Program-made: the position numbers and the translations under genes
Part shown: positions 17,632-24,505 of the stretch, one piece after another
How the letters are laid out: each line of letters opens with the position of its first letter
Position numbering within the stretch: the first letter of the stretch is position 1
The notes under the pieces: model-generated
Seen by the model: the letters and a program-made list of their open reading frames with translations, nothing else
Told to the model about the DNA's origin: nothing
The model's database searches: none
From: an uncultured Desulfobulbaceae bacterium
GTDB taxonomy: Bacteria; Desulfobacterota; Desulfobulbia; Desulfobulbales; Desulfocapsaceae
Assembly: GCA_903887485.1 (NCBI GenBank)
Contig: CAISPV010000106.1
Coordinates: 1-49,034 of the forward strand
Length of the DNA: 49,034 nucleotides
Direction of reading: 5' to 3'

Positions 17632-17675
17632 AAAAAAGGGTAAACCTGATATCGGGTTTACCCTTTTTTATTTTA
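17632..17675. terminator. Strong rho-independent terminator (bidirectional)
   Basis: AAAAAAGGGTAAACC (17632-17646) pairs with GGTTTACCCTTTTTT (17655-17669) around a short loop and continues into a T-rich tract. It ends the cytochrome/NrfD/ferredoxin operon. Because the arms are A- and T-flanked on both sides it would also end the minus-strand transcript of the cobalamin riboswitch and its small ORF. Confidence 0.9.
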
Positions 17676-17698
17676 TAAGACCTGGAACCGTTACACTA

Positions 17699-17803
17699 TC
17701 AGATTCCACCTCGTCGCCAAAGACGCATGACCATCTGAAAACTGTCCCAGTCCTTGATCCAAAGAAGCATCATCTTGGTCACCACCCGTTCCTGTAGAAT
17801 CAT
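17699..17803 (-). CDS. 34-residue small ORF downstream of a cobalamin riboswitch
   Basis: ATG at 17803 is preceded by a perfect AGGAGGT site (17808-17814) four bases upstream. The predicted peptide is tryptophan- and methionine-rich (MILQERVVTKM..., then LLWIKDWD and RLWRRGGI), with basic and hydrophobic faces, and ends in TGA 24 bases before the shared terminator. It is the only well-initiated frame between the riboswitch and that terminator. I do not recognise it. It may be a small regulatory or membrane-active peptide, or the degraded remnant of a B12-regulated gene; the clean ribosome site argues for translation. Confidence 0.5.
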   Translation of the reverse strand: MILQERVVTKMMLLWIKDWDSFQMVMRLWRRGGI

Positions 17804-17864
17804 TTGAACCTCCTGTAAAAAAAGCAGTTGAGGTCGAGGGAAAAAAAATCCCCAAACCGACAAG

Positions 17865-17897
17865 TTGATGGTCCCGCACAGAATGCGAATCCATCAA
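17865..17897 (-). other. Hairpin in the leader between riboswitch and small ORF
   Basis: On the minus strand TTGATGG (17897-17891) pairs with CCATCAA (17871-17865) and encloses a second CGCA/TGCG stem. A run of eight T lies about 16 bases further on, too far for a classical intrinsic terminator. It may be part of the riboswitch's regulatory output. Confidence 0.35.
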
Positions 17898-17973
17898 TGT
17901 TATCGACCCGAGGATGTCCCTTTATATCCACAAGATCACACACTCATTACCGATAATCCACGACGGTAACGAT

Positions 17974-18001
17974 TCAGCATGTTTAAAAATCAACATGCTG
18001 A
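17974..18001 (-). other. Ten-base-pair hairpin directly after the riboswitch
   Basis: TCAGCATGTT pairs perfectly with AACATGCTGA around an AT-rich loop and begins two bases after the closing helix of the riboswitch. Its position suggests an expression platform that competes with the P1 helix, but no T-tract follows, so classical termination here is doubtful. Confidence 0.4.
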
Positions 18002-18003
18002 CT

Positions 18004-18180
18004 TTTCAGGCAGGTCTTCTGACTTCCGGATCACTCTCTTCATGCGCCTTCCCATCATATTCCAGTTATTCACAGAATATGACAGTGACTTTATGCATGA
18101 TTCGTCCCCGGTTACAGCGGCGGGCCCATCTTCGATTTTCACGAAGTTCCCTTTTACTGTCCTGTAACGGACACCTGAAA
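18004..18180 (-). promoter_or_regulatory. Cobalamin (AdoCbl) riboswitch
   Basis: On the minus strand the conserved parts occur in order: a closing P1 helix TTTCAGG (18180-18174) with CCTGAAA (18010-18004), AAAAGGGAA, the GCCCGCCGCTGT core, AGTCACTG, GGGAAGG, and the canonical 3' B12 box AGTCAGAAGACCTGCC. Length (177 nt) is normal for the class. These RNAs usually repress cobalamin synthesis, cobalt/B12 uptake or B12-independent isozymes when the coenzyme is abundant. Here none of those genes follows; only a 34-codon ORF lies downstream before the terminator. Confidence 0.93.
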
Positions 18181-18301
18181 TTATTCTATCATATTTAATA
18201 GGCAAGCAGAATTTTGTCAACAAACAAAAGGAACAATACACTCTATATTGATGAGCACAATAAAAATAGATACAACATAAAGCACAACCACTGTATCTTC
18301 A

Positions 18302-18342
18302 TAAAAAAAGGGTTCACCAGACGGTAAATCCGGTGAACCCTT
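18302..18342 (-). terminator. Rho-independent terminator of the ZraP-like gene
   Basis: Read on the minus strand, AAGGGTTCACC and GGTGAACCCTT form an 11-bp stem with a 13-base loop, followed directly by a T7 tract. It lies 32 bases after the stop codon of the ZraP-like gene. Confidence 0.9.
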
Positions 18343-18374
18343 CAAACAGAAAAGAAGATACTGAGAACATCTTT

Positions 18375-18863
18375 TTATTGAGCACCACCGCCGGCAGGAC
18401 GCTTCGCTGCTCCAGCTCCCATATTATTAGGGCCGGCATCCATCATTCCTTGCCCCATGCCCATGCCCATGCCCATACCCATGCCCATGCCCTGGCAACC
18501 ACCACAACCAATCAAGCCCTGGACACCGGCAGCCACAGCCTTGTCCTGAAGACTGGTTCTCAGGTCAAAGATTTCACCAGCCAATTTGGCCGCTTTGGCA
18601 GGATCGGGATTATCCCCATGCATCAGCGCCGCCTCTTCCGCCTGCTTCATAACCATTTGCCTCCGCAGGTCCTTGGTCTCTTCATGAAACTTATCAACCT
18701 TGGCCTTGGAAGCCGCATCGAGTTGAGTATAGCCAGGACCTCTTTGCTGACACCCTGCGCCCATTCCTCGACCACCACCCATTCCCTTGTTTGCAGATGC
18801 CTGTTGCCAACCAAGAAATCCCATACTCACGACTAATGCGGTAATCACCAATACTTTTTTCAT
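18375..18863 (-). CDS. ZraP/Spy-like periplasmic metal-stress protein with Met-Gly repeat
   Basis: A 162-residue exported protein: signal peptide about 1-25 (MKKVLVITALVVSMGFLGWQQASA), a helical core (about 45-120, KVDKFHEETKDLRRQMVMKQAEEAAL...AGEIFDLRTSLQDKA) typical of ZraP/CnrX/Spy-family metal-binding chaperones, then CGGCQ, a run of (GM) repeats and a Gly/Met/Pro-rich tail. Cys and Met clusters suggest binding of soft metals such as Cu(I) or Zn(II). The start is the ATG after AGGAGG; earlier codons in the frame lie in the promoter. The sigma-54 promoter 60 bases upstream parallels enterobacterial zraP, which is controlled by a sigma-54 two-component system. Confidence 0.85.
   Translation of the reverse strand: MKKVLVITALVVSMGFLGWQQASANKGMGGGRGMGAGCQQRGPGYTQLDAASKAKVDKFHEETKDLRRQMVMKQAEEAALMHGDNPDPAKAAKLAGEIFDLRTSLQDKAVAAGVQGLIGCGGCQGMGMGMGMGMGMGQGMMDAGPNNMGAGAAKRPAGGGAQ
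18456..18492 (-). repeat. Hexanucleotide microsatellite encoding Met-Gly repeats
   Basis: Six tandem copies of a 6-base unit (CATGCC on the plus strand, one copy CATACC) lie inside the ZraP-like gene and encode alternating Gly-Met. Unit number could change by slippage without shifting the reading frame. Confidence 0.8.
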
Positions 18864-18920
18864 TTTATGCCTCCTGAAGAGATTTGAAGAAAAATAAAGA
18901 ACCTTCCTTATCATTAGTAT

Positions 18921-18936
18921 AGCAATTGTTATGCCA
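18921..18936 (-). promoter_or_regulatory. Sigma-54 promoter for the ZraP-like gene
   Basis: On the minus strand TGGCAT, five bases, TTGCT, with exactly ten bases between the GG and GC dinucleotides. It lies 58 bases before the start codon, giving a short leader. It is the second near-consensus -24/-12 element in the window and is probably controlled by the activator at 8695 or a similar regulator. Confidence 0.85.
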
Positions 18937-19102
18937 AGACAAGAACGAATGATACAACACACCATCTTTACAGATAGAAATCATATTGCATCTCCAAACA
19001 ACCCAACTATAGAATTCATATAGCAGTCTTTTTTACCCACTTTTTTATCTGCAGATGTAAAAATTTTTACCCAAACACCCAAATGACTGCTCATAAATAA
19101 CA
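18937..19102. other. Intergenic region upstream of the ZraP-like gene
   Basis: AT-rich sequence that should contain the activator binding sites for the sigma-54 promoter at 18921. No clear inverted repeat matching the half-sites near 10536 was found. Confidence 0.4.
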
Positions 19103-19136
19103 AAAAAAACGTCTGCTCGGTGTGAGCAGACGTTTT
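19103..19136 (-). terminator. Rho-independent terminator
   Basis: AAAACGTCTGCTC and GAGCAGACGTTTT form a 13-bp stem with a five-base loop, followed on the minus strand by a run of eight T. It probably ends the transcript of the DUF4177 gene, 245 bases after its stop codon. That 245-base stretch holds no convincing gene. Confidence 0.85.
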
Positions 19137-19380
19137 AGGGGGGGAGGGAGGAGGAGAAAAATGAAGTTTTTCATTTTCCTTTTACATTTCAACAACTGTG
19201 CCAATATAGAAAAAATACGCAACATACTATAATAATGAGAAATTCTCGGCAATCGGCGACACATGGACAACAATCCGCCTGCCACTTTTTTACCCACTCT
19301 TGTTCCAGACGCATATTTTCTACCCATCTTTATTCACGCCTGCCCGACTTGAGCTGTGAGACCTTGGGGAAACGCCAAGA

Positions 19381-19758
19381 TCATTCTATCCGAATGCCCC
19401 CCACACCTTCTTCTTTATCCTCTTTCTCCTCAAGCACCGACACAGCGGGCTCCCTACGCCCTATCTTGCGTTCAATTGTCGAATCCGCATCACTCTCTTG
19501 CCGACGGTTCAGAGAAAAACGATGCTCGACCGCGGCTTCCTCGGCAATAGCTTCATGGACTGACGCTCCCTTCATCTCCAGGGGTTGCTTAAAAACAGCC
19601 ATCAGCCCATCCTGCATGCCAAACAAAGACACCAGCTCCCACCCGGCCTGACCAAATTCATTCAAAGACTGTTCAACTTCCGCCTCATCAAGAAATGAAC
19701 TCCCCAGCAGACCTTCTTTTTTCAATCCAAATTGTACAGTTTTATAACCCCAACGCAT
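19381..19758 (-). CDS. DUF4177 domain protein
   Basis: A 125-residue protein. The first 60 residues have the DUF4177 pattern (YKTVQFGLKKEG, ...LNEFGQAGWELVSLFGMQDGLMAVFKQ), a small domain of unknown function resembling a beta-sheet core with an invariant GWELV. The C-terminal half (about 65-125) is charged and probably disordered. It appears to be transcribed alone, ending at the 19103 terminator. No function can be assigned from context. Confidence 0.8.
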   Translation of the reverse strand: MRWGYKTVQFGLKKEGLLGSSFLDEAEVEQSLNEFGQAGWELVSLFGMQDGLMAVFKQPLEMKGASVHEAIAEEAAVEHRFSLNRRQESDADSTIERKIGRREPAVSVLEEKEDKEEGVGGIRIE

Positions 19759-20080
19759 GATGTCTTATTCACTCCCGAATTTTTAATATACTCTTCACAT
19801 ACAACAACTTAAGTTCCTACAGTAATCAGGTCACCCGTTTAGACAGAGGCAATGGATTTTCACCCTCATGATCGGTACTTTTTGGAGTAAACAGCTGACA
19901 ATCCATTCCCGAAGAAGAAAAAACCTGGGCCGGATTATGAGCAGGCTTGAAATGCATGGCCTGGCAACCATAAGGCATACTCGGCTCACGGGTCACAATA
20001 AAGACAACGCTAACAGACAGGATGTTTAACCATTTACAAAGAATACGGAATAGATAAAAGATATGAAGCAGATAACCATA
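19759..20080. other. Intergenic region between DUF4177 and MFS genes
   Basis: Both flanking genes are on the minus strand. A 56-codon GTG-started frame on the minus strand (19826-19996) has no ribosome site and was not accepted. No terminator for the MFS gene is obvious. Confidence 0.4.
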
Positions 20081-21250
20081 TCATTTTTTTCCAGAAGAGA
20101 CAAAGAAAGAAAGAGCAGCGCCTGCCATCATAGCTGTTCCTGTTACCGTAAAACCGACTCCAATGGAAGCATAATCCCCAATAACTCCAATCAAGACGGG
20201 CAACACCCCGCCACCCAGAAGAAAAGCCACAGGAATACATAAAGAAATAGCAAGAACCCCCTTTCCCTCTGGTCCTAACGTCGATAAAACAGCAAAGCCT
20301 GAAGGGAAAAAACAGACAGCGACCATGGGCTGCAAGATCACTAAAGCGATCAACCATGGAGAAAAGGAGATCAAACCCAGGAGAACCGTACAGAGACCAG
20401 CGATCAACAACACAAATACCATAACCGATCTATTCCCAATCCTGTCACCAAGCCATCCTGCAAGGAGAGGCATCATAAGGGCCGCTATCCTGGAAAACGC
20501 CAGAAGCCGATTTGCCCGTTCCAAGGTCACCCCCTGATCTGAAACGAGGAAAAGAGGCAGCATGGCATAAACACCGAGGCTCGCACAGATTGCCAGCGAA
20601 AAAAGCAGAACCATAAGCCAGAAATCCAGTCGCGACAGAAGCGCCTGAGAAGTCAAGAAGTCCAGGGACCTCCCCCGTTCATGGCAACCACCACCTGCCA
20701 TACCGTATGACACCCCCGCGCCAATCATCAAGAGCCCCAACCACATCAGACCCTGCTGCCAGGAACAGCACCGTAACATCATGTCAGCAAGAATTGGGGC
20801 GGCGATAAATCCGAGATTAGGAGCCAGCTCATGCACCGCCATACCTCTGGCCAGATACGCAGGGGTGACCAGACTGCTGATGGAGGCCAGCCCGGAAGGC
20901 AGATATAATCCTGCGGCCAGTCCCAAACTAAAAAGACCAATTCGCATCAAGGGCAAGGTCGAGCAGAGCCCCAACAACAGCAAGACGATTCCAGAGGCAA
21001 TGGTGGACAAGACAATGGTATTTTTATGATTGATACGGGCCGAGACAAAACCGGATAAAAGGATGGAACAAAAATAGCCGGCAGAGATCAATAGAAAAAA
21101 AGAAGCAGCCGCCGCATGATCAAAACTAAACTCACCTTCTATAATGGGCAGAAGCGGTGAAAAGATAACCCGTGAGGTGAAGTTTAAAAAAAACAGGCAT
21201 ACCAGGAAAAACAGGCCACTGAACACCTTACGGCCAGGTCTATCGTCCAT
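20081..21250 (-). CDS. Major facilitator superfamily transporter
   Basis: About 389 residues with 12 predicted hydrophobic helices of the MFS fold, an inner-membrane secondary transporter. The N-terminal helix begins FSGLFFLVCLFFLNF, and loops carry the expected GWLGDRIGNRS-like motif A in the second half. The upstream in-frame codon at 21319 is TTG and overlaps the sixA gene, so the ATG at 21250 is the better start. It is the last gene of a CHAD-ParA-SixA-MFS series. Substrate unknown; drug or small organic anion export are typical for close families. Confidence 0.88.
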   Translation of the reverse strand: MDDRPGRKVFSGLFFLVCLFFLNFTSRVIFSPLLPIIEGEFSFDHAAAASFFLLISAGYFCSILLSGFVSARINHKNTIVLSTIASGIVLLLLGLCSTLPLMRIGLFSLGLAAGLYLPSGLASISSLVTPAYLARGMAVHELAPNLGFIAAPILADMMLRCCSWQQGLMWLGLLMIGAGVSYGMAGGGCHERGRSLDFLTSQALLSRLDFWLMVLLFSLAICASLGVYAMLPLFLVSDQGVTLERANRLLAFSRIAALMMPLLAGWLGDRIGNRSVMVFVLLIAGLCTVLLGLISFSPWLIALVILQPMVAVCFFPSGFAVLSTLGPEGKGVLAISLCIPVAFLLGGGVLPVLIGVIGDYASIGVGFTVTGTAMMAGAALSFFVSSGKK

Positions 21251-21284
21251 GATTTCACCCACCGCCTCAGATGCCGCAACTTTC

Positions 21285-21800
21285 TCAAACAGGGGTGGCA
21301 CCTTTTTTGGGATAATCAAAAAACAGGAATTGTCCCTCCTTCTCCTCTATCTGCCGCCAGGAGGAAAGCGAGAACTCTATAGCCACAATTCCACAGGTGG
21401 GAATCAGCTCAATTTCTGTGTCTCTGCCGCAGTCGATCAGGAGATTGGCAAATTCGGTAATCACCGGATTGTGTCCAACCACCAACAGACGTTTGACCTC
21501 ATCAGGGCAAGATCTGATCTCAAGCAACAGGTCATTTATCGCACTGGTATAGAGTCGAGCATGCAGCTCAATCTCTTTTCGGGGAACCTGCAGGGCCCTG
21601 GCAAAATAATGCGCCGTCTCCACCGCCCGCTGTGCCGGGCTGGTCCAGATGGCATCAACCTTGACTTTTTTATCAGCGAACCTCTGGGCCATAACCGGGG
21701 CATCGCGCAGACCTCGTTTATTCAAAGGACGCTGCTGATCATCCAGAGACGGGTCATCCCAACTGGATTTGGCATGGCGAAGCAGATACAGGGTTTTCAT
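21285..21800 (-). CDS. sixA: SixA-type phosphohistidine phosphatase
   Basis: A 171-residue histidine phosphatase. LYLLRHAKSSWDDPS at the N terminus contains the catalytic RHxK motif, TSPAQRAVETA is the second arginine region, and LLVVGHNPVI holds the second catalytic histidine. SixA enzymes remove phosphate from phosphohistidine on phosphorelay or PTS proteins. The start at 21800 has AAGGA upstream and overlaps the ParA stop as ATGA, showing translational coupling. SixA genes often accompany CHAD/polyphosphate-linked genes, as here. Confidence 0.88.
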   Translation of the reverse strand: MKTLYLLRHAKSSWDDPSLDDQQRPLNKRGLRDAPVMAQRFADKKVKVDAIWTSPAQRAVETAHYFARALQVPRKEIELHARLYTSAINDLLLEIRSCPDEVKRLLVVGHNPVITEFANLLIDCGRDTEIELIPTCGIVAIEFSLSSWRQIEEKEGQFLFFDYPKKGATPV

Positions 21801-22537
21801 AGCTGGGATCCTTTCCGCCACACCTCCATCCACAACTTCTCATAAGCAATGGCGGCGGAAGAAGTCGGCGCAGAAACCGCCACTGGCTGGCGGTAGAGAC
21901 CCATTTTTTCAACATCGGCAAGAGAGGGAATCTCGCTATCAAGAAACATCTTTTTCTTGCCGAATTTGGCGATAGTATCAATGTGCATGTTTTTTCGCCG
22001 ATCGACCATGGAGAAAAAAGCCGCCAATTTCTTCCGATTAACCTCAAGCTTCTCCGCCAGTTTTACCAGTTGGGCAAAAGAGAGGATGGAAAGCGTGGTG
22101 GGAATAACCGGGGTTACCACCAGATCCGCCGCCATGATGATATTCTCGGAAAGCAGGGTCATATTGGGCGGACAGTCGAGAATCAAGACCTCATACTCAT
22201 CCTTGACACAGGCAAAGACCTTTTTTAATTCGTTTGTCGCTCCGCCACGACCATCAAGGGCAATATCCAGGTTACGAAAAGAAAAATGGGTCGGCAACAG
22301 ATCAAGGTTTTCAAAATCCGTACCCCTGATAAAGGGCGCCAGATCCCCTTTGAGAAACTGCTTCCGATTAAAACTCTCCTTGGGGGAGATACGGTAATAA
22401 AAGCCTGCTGCGCCCTGGGGATCCATATCACAGAGCAGTGTTCTTTTTCCACTGCGAGAGCTGCCATACGCCAGGTTGACCGCAGCGGCAGTCTTCCCGA
22501 CACCTCCCTTGCTTGAATAAATGGCGATAATTTTCAT
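21797..22537 (-). CDS. ParA/MinD-like P-loop ATPase
   Basis: 246 residues from MKIIAIYSSKGGVGKT. The deviant Walker A motif KGGVGKT, switch I DMDPQGAAGFYY and switch II VLILDCPPNM place it in the ParA/Soj family of ATPases that position plasmids, chromosomes or protein complexes. There is no parB partner or parS-like repeat nearby, so it is an orphan ParA and more likely handles a cargo such as polyphosphate granules or a signalling complex. This fits the adjacent CHAD gene but is inference. Confidence 0.85.
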   Translation of the reverse strand: MKIIAIYSSKGGVGKTAAAVNLAYGSSRSGKRTLLCDMDPQGAAGFYYRISPKESFNRKQFLKGDLAPFIRGTDFENLDLLPTHFSFRNLDIALDGRGGATNELKKVFACVKDEYEVLILDCPPNMTLLSENIIMAADLVVTPVIPTTLSILSFAQLVKLAEKLEVNRKKLAAFFSMVDRRKNMHIDTIAKFGKKKMFLDSEIPSLADVEKMGLYRQPVAVSAPTSSAAIAYEKLWMEVWRKGSQL

Positions 22538-22582
22538 TGCAAACAAACCCCGTTCAATACAGCAATAATTTGTTGAAATTCG

Positions 22583-24127
22583 TTAAGAAAGCAAATCAAG
22601 CAGATTTCTGTTTTCTACAAGAGTAAACTGGGCAAATGTTTGATCAAACTTCTGACGAACCGCTACCTGCTCTTCGTGCAAATGGGTAATCAAGCCGCCA
22701 AGCGCAGCTGCTACCTGAATAACCTTATTTTGCTCCCCGCCAGCCAACTCATTCTGATACTGTGCCAACATCCTCTGCTGGACGGAAAGATCATTGAAAC
22801 TCCCCAGATTGTCCTGCAGTTTTTTTAGAGATTTTACTAAAGAATCCATTGCCGGTTCAGGGAACAAAGACCGGTAAAACTCCAGCAAATAACGGAGTTT
22901 TTTGGCCTGAATCCGTAACTGATGAAGGTCTATATCTGGACTCTGTGGACCAATCAGGGCGCCATCCTTCATAATACCCTGCAATCGTTTTCTGATCGCC
23001 TTGACAGCCACCTTTTTACAGGGCGTATGACCAGCTGCAGAGGCGGATGATATCAACGAATCTTCTACATATCTTCGCCACTGTGTCAAAAGCTGCTGAA
23101 AACCCTTGGAGTGAAAGGCCTTCTTCAGCCGTTGCAATTCTTTGACGCGCTGCCGGGCAAGATCTTTAAAAAAAACAGACAATCCTTCCTGCAGCCCTTC
23201 AGGCAACAGAGAGTGATACCTGTTTTTCTCCAGGAGATAGACATCCAGATCACGAAGAGGCCCGGTAACAAGGCCGATCTTCTGCAATCCTTGCTGAAAA
23301 CGACCCACATCAGCCGCAGGCACTCTATTTTTCATGCTGCCCAGCAAAGAGCGAGTCCTGCGCAAGGCGACCCGAAAGTCATGGAGAAATTCAGAATCAA
23401 TATCCTCAATAATCCCCGAAGTATTACGCTCCATCCCCACAAGGAGCTGGAGAAAGATCTTTTGCGCGGCTTGCACAACACTCTCTGCCGGATCCAGAAT
23501 AATGGAAAATTGAGAACGGTACTCAAGAGGCCTTCTTCCTTTGGCGGCAAGGGCAAGGCGCAAGAATCTCTCTTCTGAATATCCAGGCTTAACACCATGA
23601 CTTTGCACGAGATCTGCAACCAGTGCCAGGATCTTATCATAGCCACGAACACCCTGGATCCGCAGGGAACCACCAAAATCTATCGCGTCCCCATCGGGTA
23701 TCAACAGTTGATTCCACTCAAGAGAACCAGAAAGAACAATCTTCTGATCCCGATTAACAATCTGAAAGGGTTGGGACTGCCGGGTAATCTCGGCCTGAGG
23801 AAGCAGAGCCCGAATCCCTGCCACTGAACACAGCTTCTCACCCAGAACGCCACCGGCAAAATCCTGGGGAAAAACTTTTTTGAGAACAGGCCCATCAGCC
23901 TGAGTCCTGAATTCACCAGCAAAATCAGTCAGAACATAGACACTCTCCCCCTGGCGCAGACAGATGAAGCCCTTGTCATACAGGAGCCAGTCAAAGGTAT
24001 CCAGATAACAGAGCGAAGAAACCAATGTGCTACCTTCCTGAACAGTATATTTTGCAGAAAGTCCAGAGAACAGAACCGCAAGCTCCATCTGTTTAGGCAA
24101 GATATAAATTTTACTGGTTTCTTTCAT
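22583..24127 (-). CDS. CHAD domain protein with degenerate CYTH-like N terminus
   Basis: 514 residues. The C-terminal half (about 215-510) is a CHAD domain: conserved histidine helices FLHDFRVALRRTRSLLG and LHQLRIQAKKLRYLLEFY with many basic residues, known to bind polyphosphate and target granules. The N-terminal part has a CYTH-like segment (YLDTFDWLLYDKGFICLRQ) but lacks the ExExK metal motif of triphosphatases, so it is probably not catalytic. It heads the series CHAD-ParA-SixA-MFS. Granule association is inferred from the family. Confidence 0.88.
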   Translation of the reverse strand: MKETSKIYILPKQMELAVLFSGLSAKYTVQEGSTLVSSLCYLDTFDWLLYDKGFICLRQGESVYVLTDFAGEFRTQADGPVLKKVFPQDFAGGVLGEKLCSVAGIRALLPQAEITRQSQPFQIVNRDQKIVLSGSLEWNQLLIPDGDAIDFGGSLRIQGVRGYDKILALVADLVQSHGVKPGYSEERFLRLALAAKGRRPLEYRSQFSIILDPAESVVQAAQKIFLQLLVGMERNTSGIIEDIDSEFLHDFRVALRRTRSLLGSMKNRVPAADVGRFQQGLQKIGLVTGPLRDLDVYLLEKNRYHSLLPEGLQEGLSVFFKDLARQRVKELQRLKKAFHSKGFQQLLTQWRRYVEDSLISSASAAGHTPCKKVAVKAIRKRLQGIMKDGALIGPQSPDIDLHQLRIQAKKLRYLLEFYRSLFPEPAMDSLVKSLKKLQDNLGSFNDLSVQQRMLAQYQNELAGGEQNKVIQVAAALGGLITHLHEEQVAVRQKFDQTFAQFTLVENRNLLDLLS

Positions 24128-24396
24128 TTTTTCTAATAATTCCTGAAGCTCCGGTAATCGGCATTAATATTCCCTTATCATATCATGTTGTTTGAATTTG
24201 CGGGTTGCAGTAATCTCTAAGAGAATTTTACTACTTACGAGAAAATGTATCACTTATCATCAATCCAATCAATTTCTTTATTGCTAACAGCTTTATCACT
24301 TAAATTATAGTTATTTAGTCCTAATCTGACAAATTTGCCGATTAATTCATTAGCAAATCAGACATTCACTGTAGACATTCAAGTAAGGTGAACATA
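24128..24396. other. Intergenic region upstream of the CHAD operon
   Basis: AT-rich gap at the boundary between the less GC-rich left half and the signalling cluster. It should hold the CHAD operon promoter on the minus strand; nothing near consensus was found. Confidence 0.4.
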
Positions 24397-24442
24397 GGAT
24401 AGATTTACGGAATGTAGAGGTGTCCACTGGCAGGTTACATAA
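24397..24442. repeat. 46-bp repeat, copy 1
   Basis: This sequence (beginning GGATAGATTTACGG, ending GGTTACATAA) recurs at 44704-44749 with three mismatches in 46 bases and the same orientation. It contains no gene and probably belongs to the end of a mobile element. It marks the left edge of the more GC-rich block. Confidence 0.85.
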
Positions 24443-24505
24443 TTTCTGGAGTTTGGAGTTTCAGCCAACACCACGACTGAGACCACACATACCCCCATTA
24501 CCTCC

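Noticed and set aside
17990-18241. 83-codon minus-strand ORF
   Set aside because: It lies across the cobalamin riboswitch, and its codons are explained by conserved RNA structure; no ribosome site.
18333-18836. 167-codon plus-strand ORF with a His-Ala repeat
   Set aside because: It is the antisense shadow of the ZraP-like gene; the repeat is the reverse of the Met-Gly microsatellite.
19091-19327. 78-codon minus-strand ORF
   Set aside because: It runs into the terminator at 19103 and has no family features or ribosome site.
19826-19996. 56-codon minus-strand frame starting GTG
   Set aside because: No ribosome binding site and no recognisable features; it lies in the 3' region of the MFS gene transcript.
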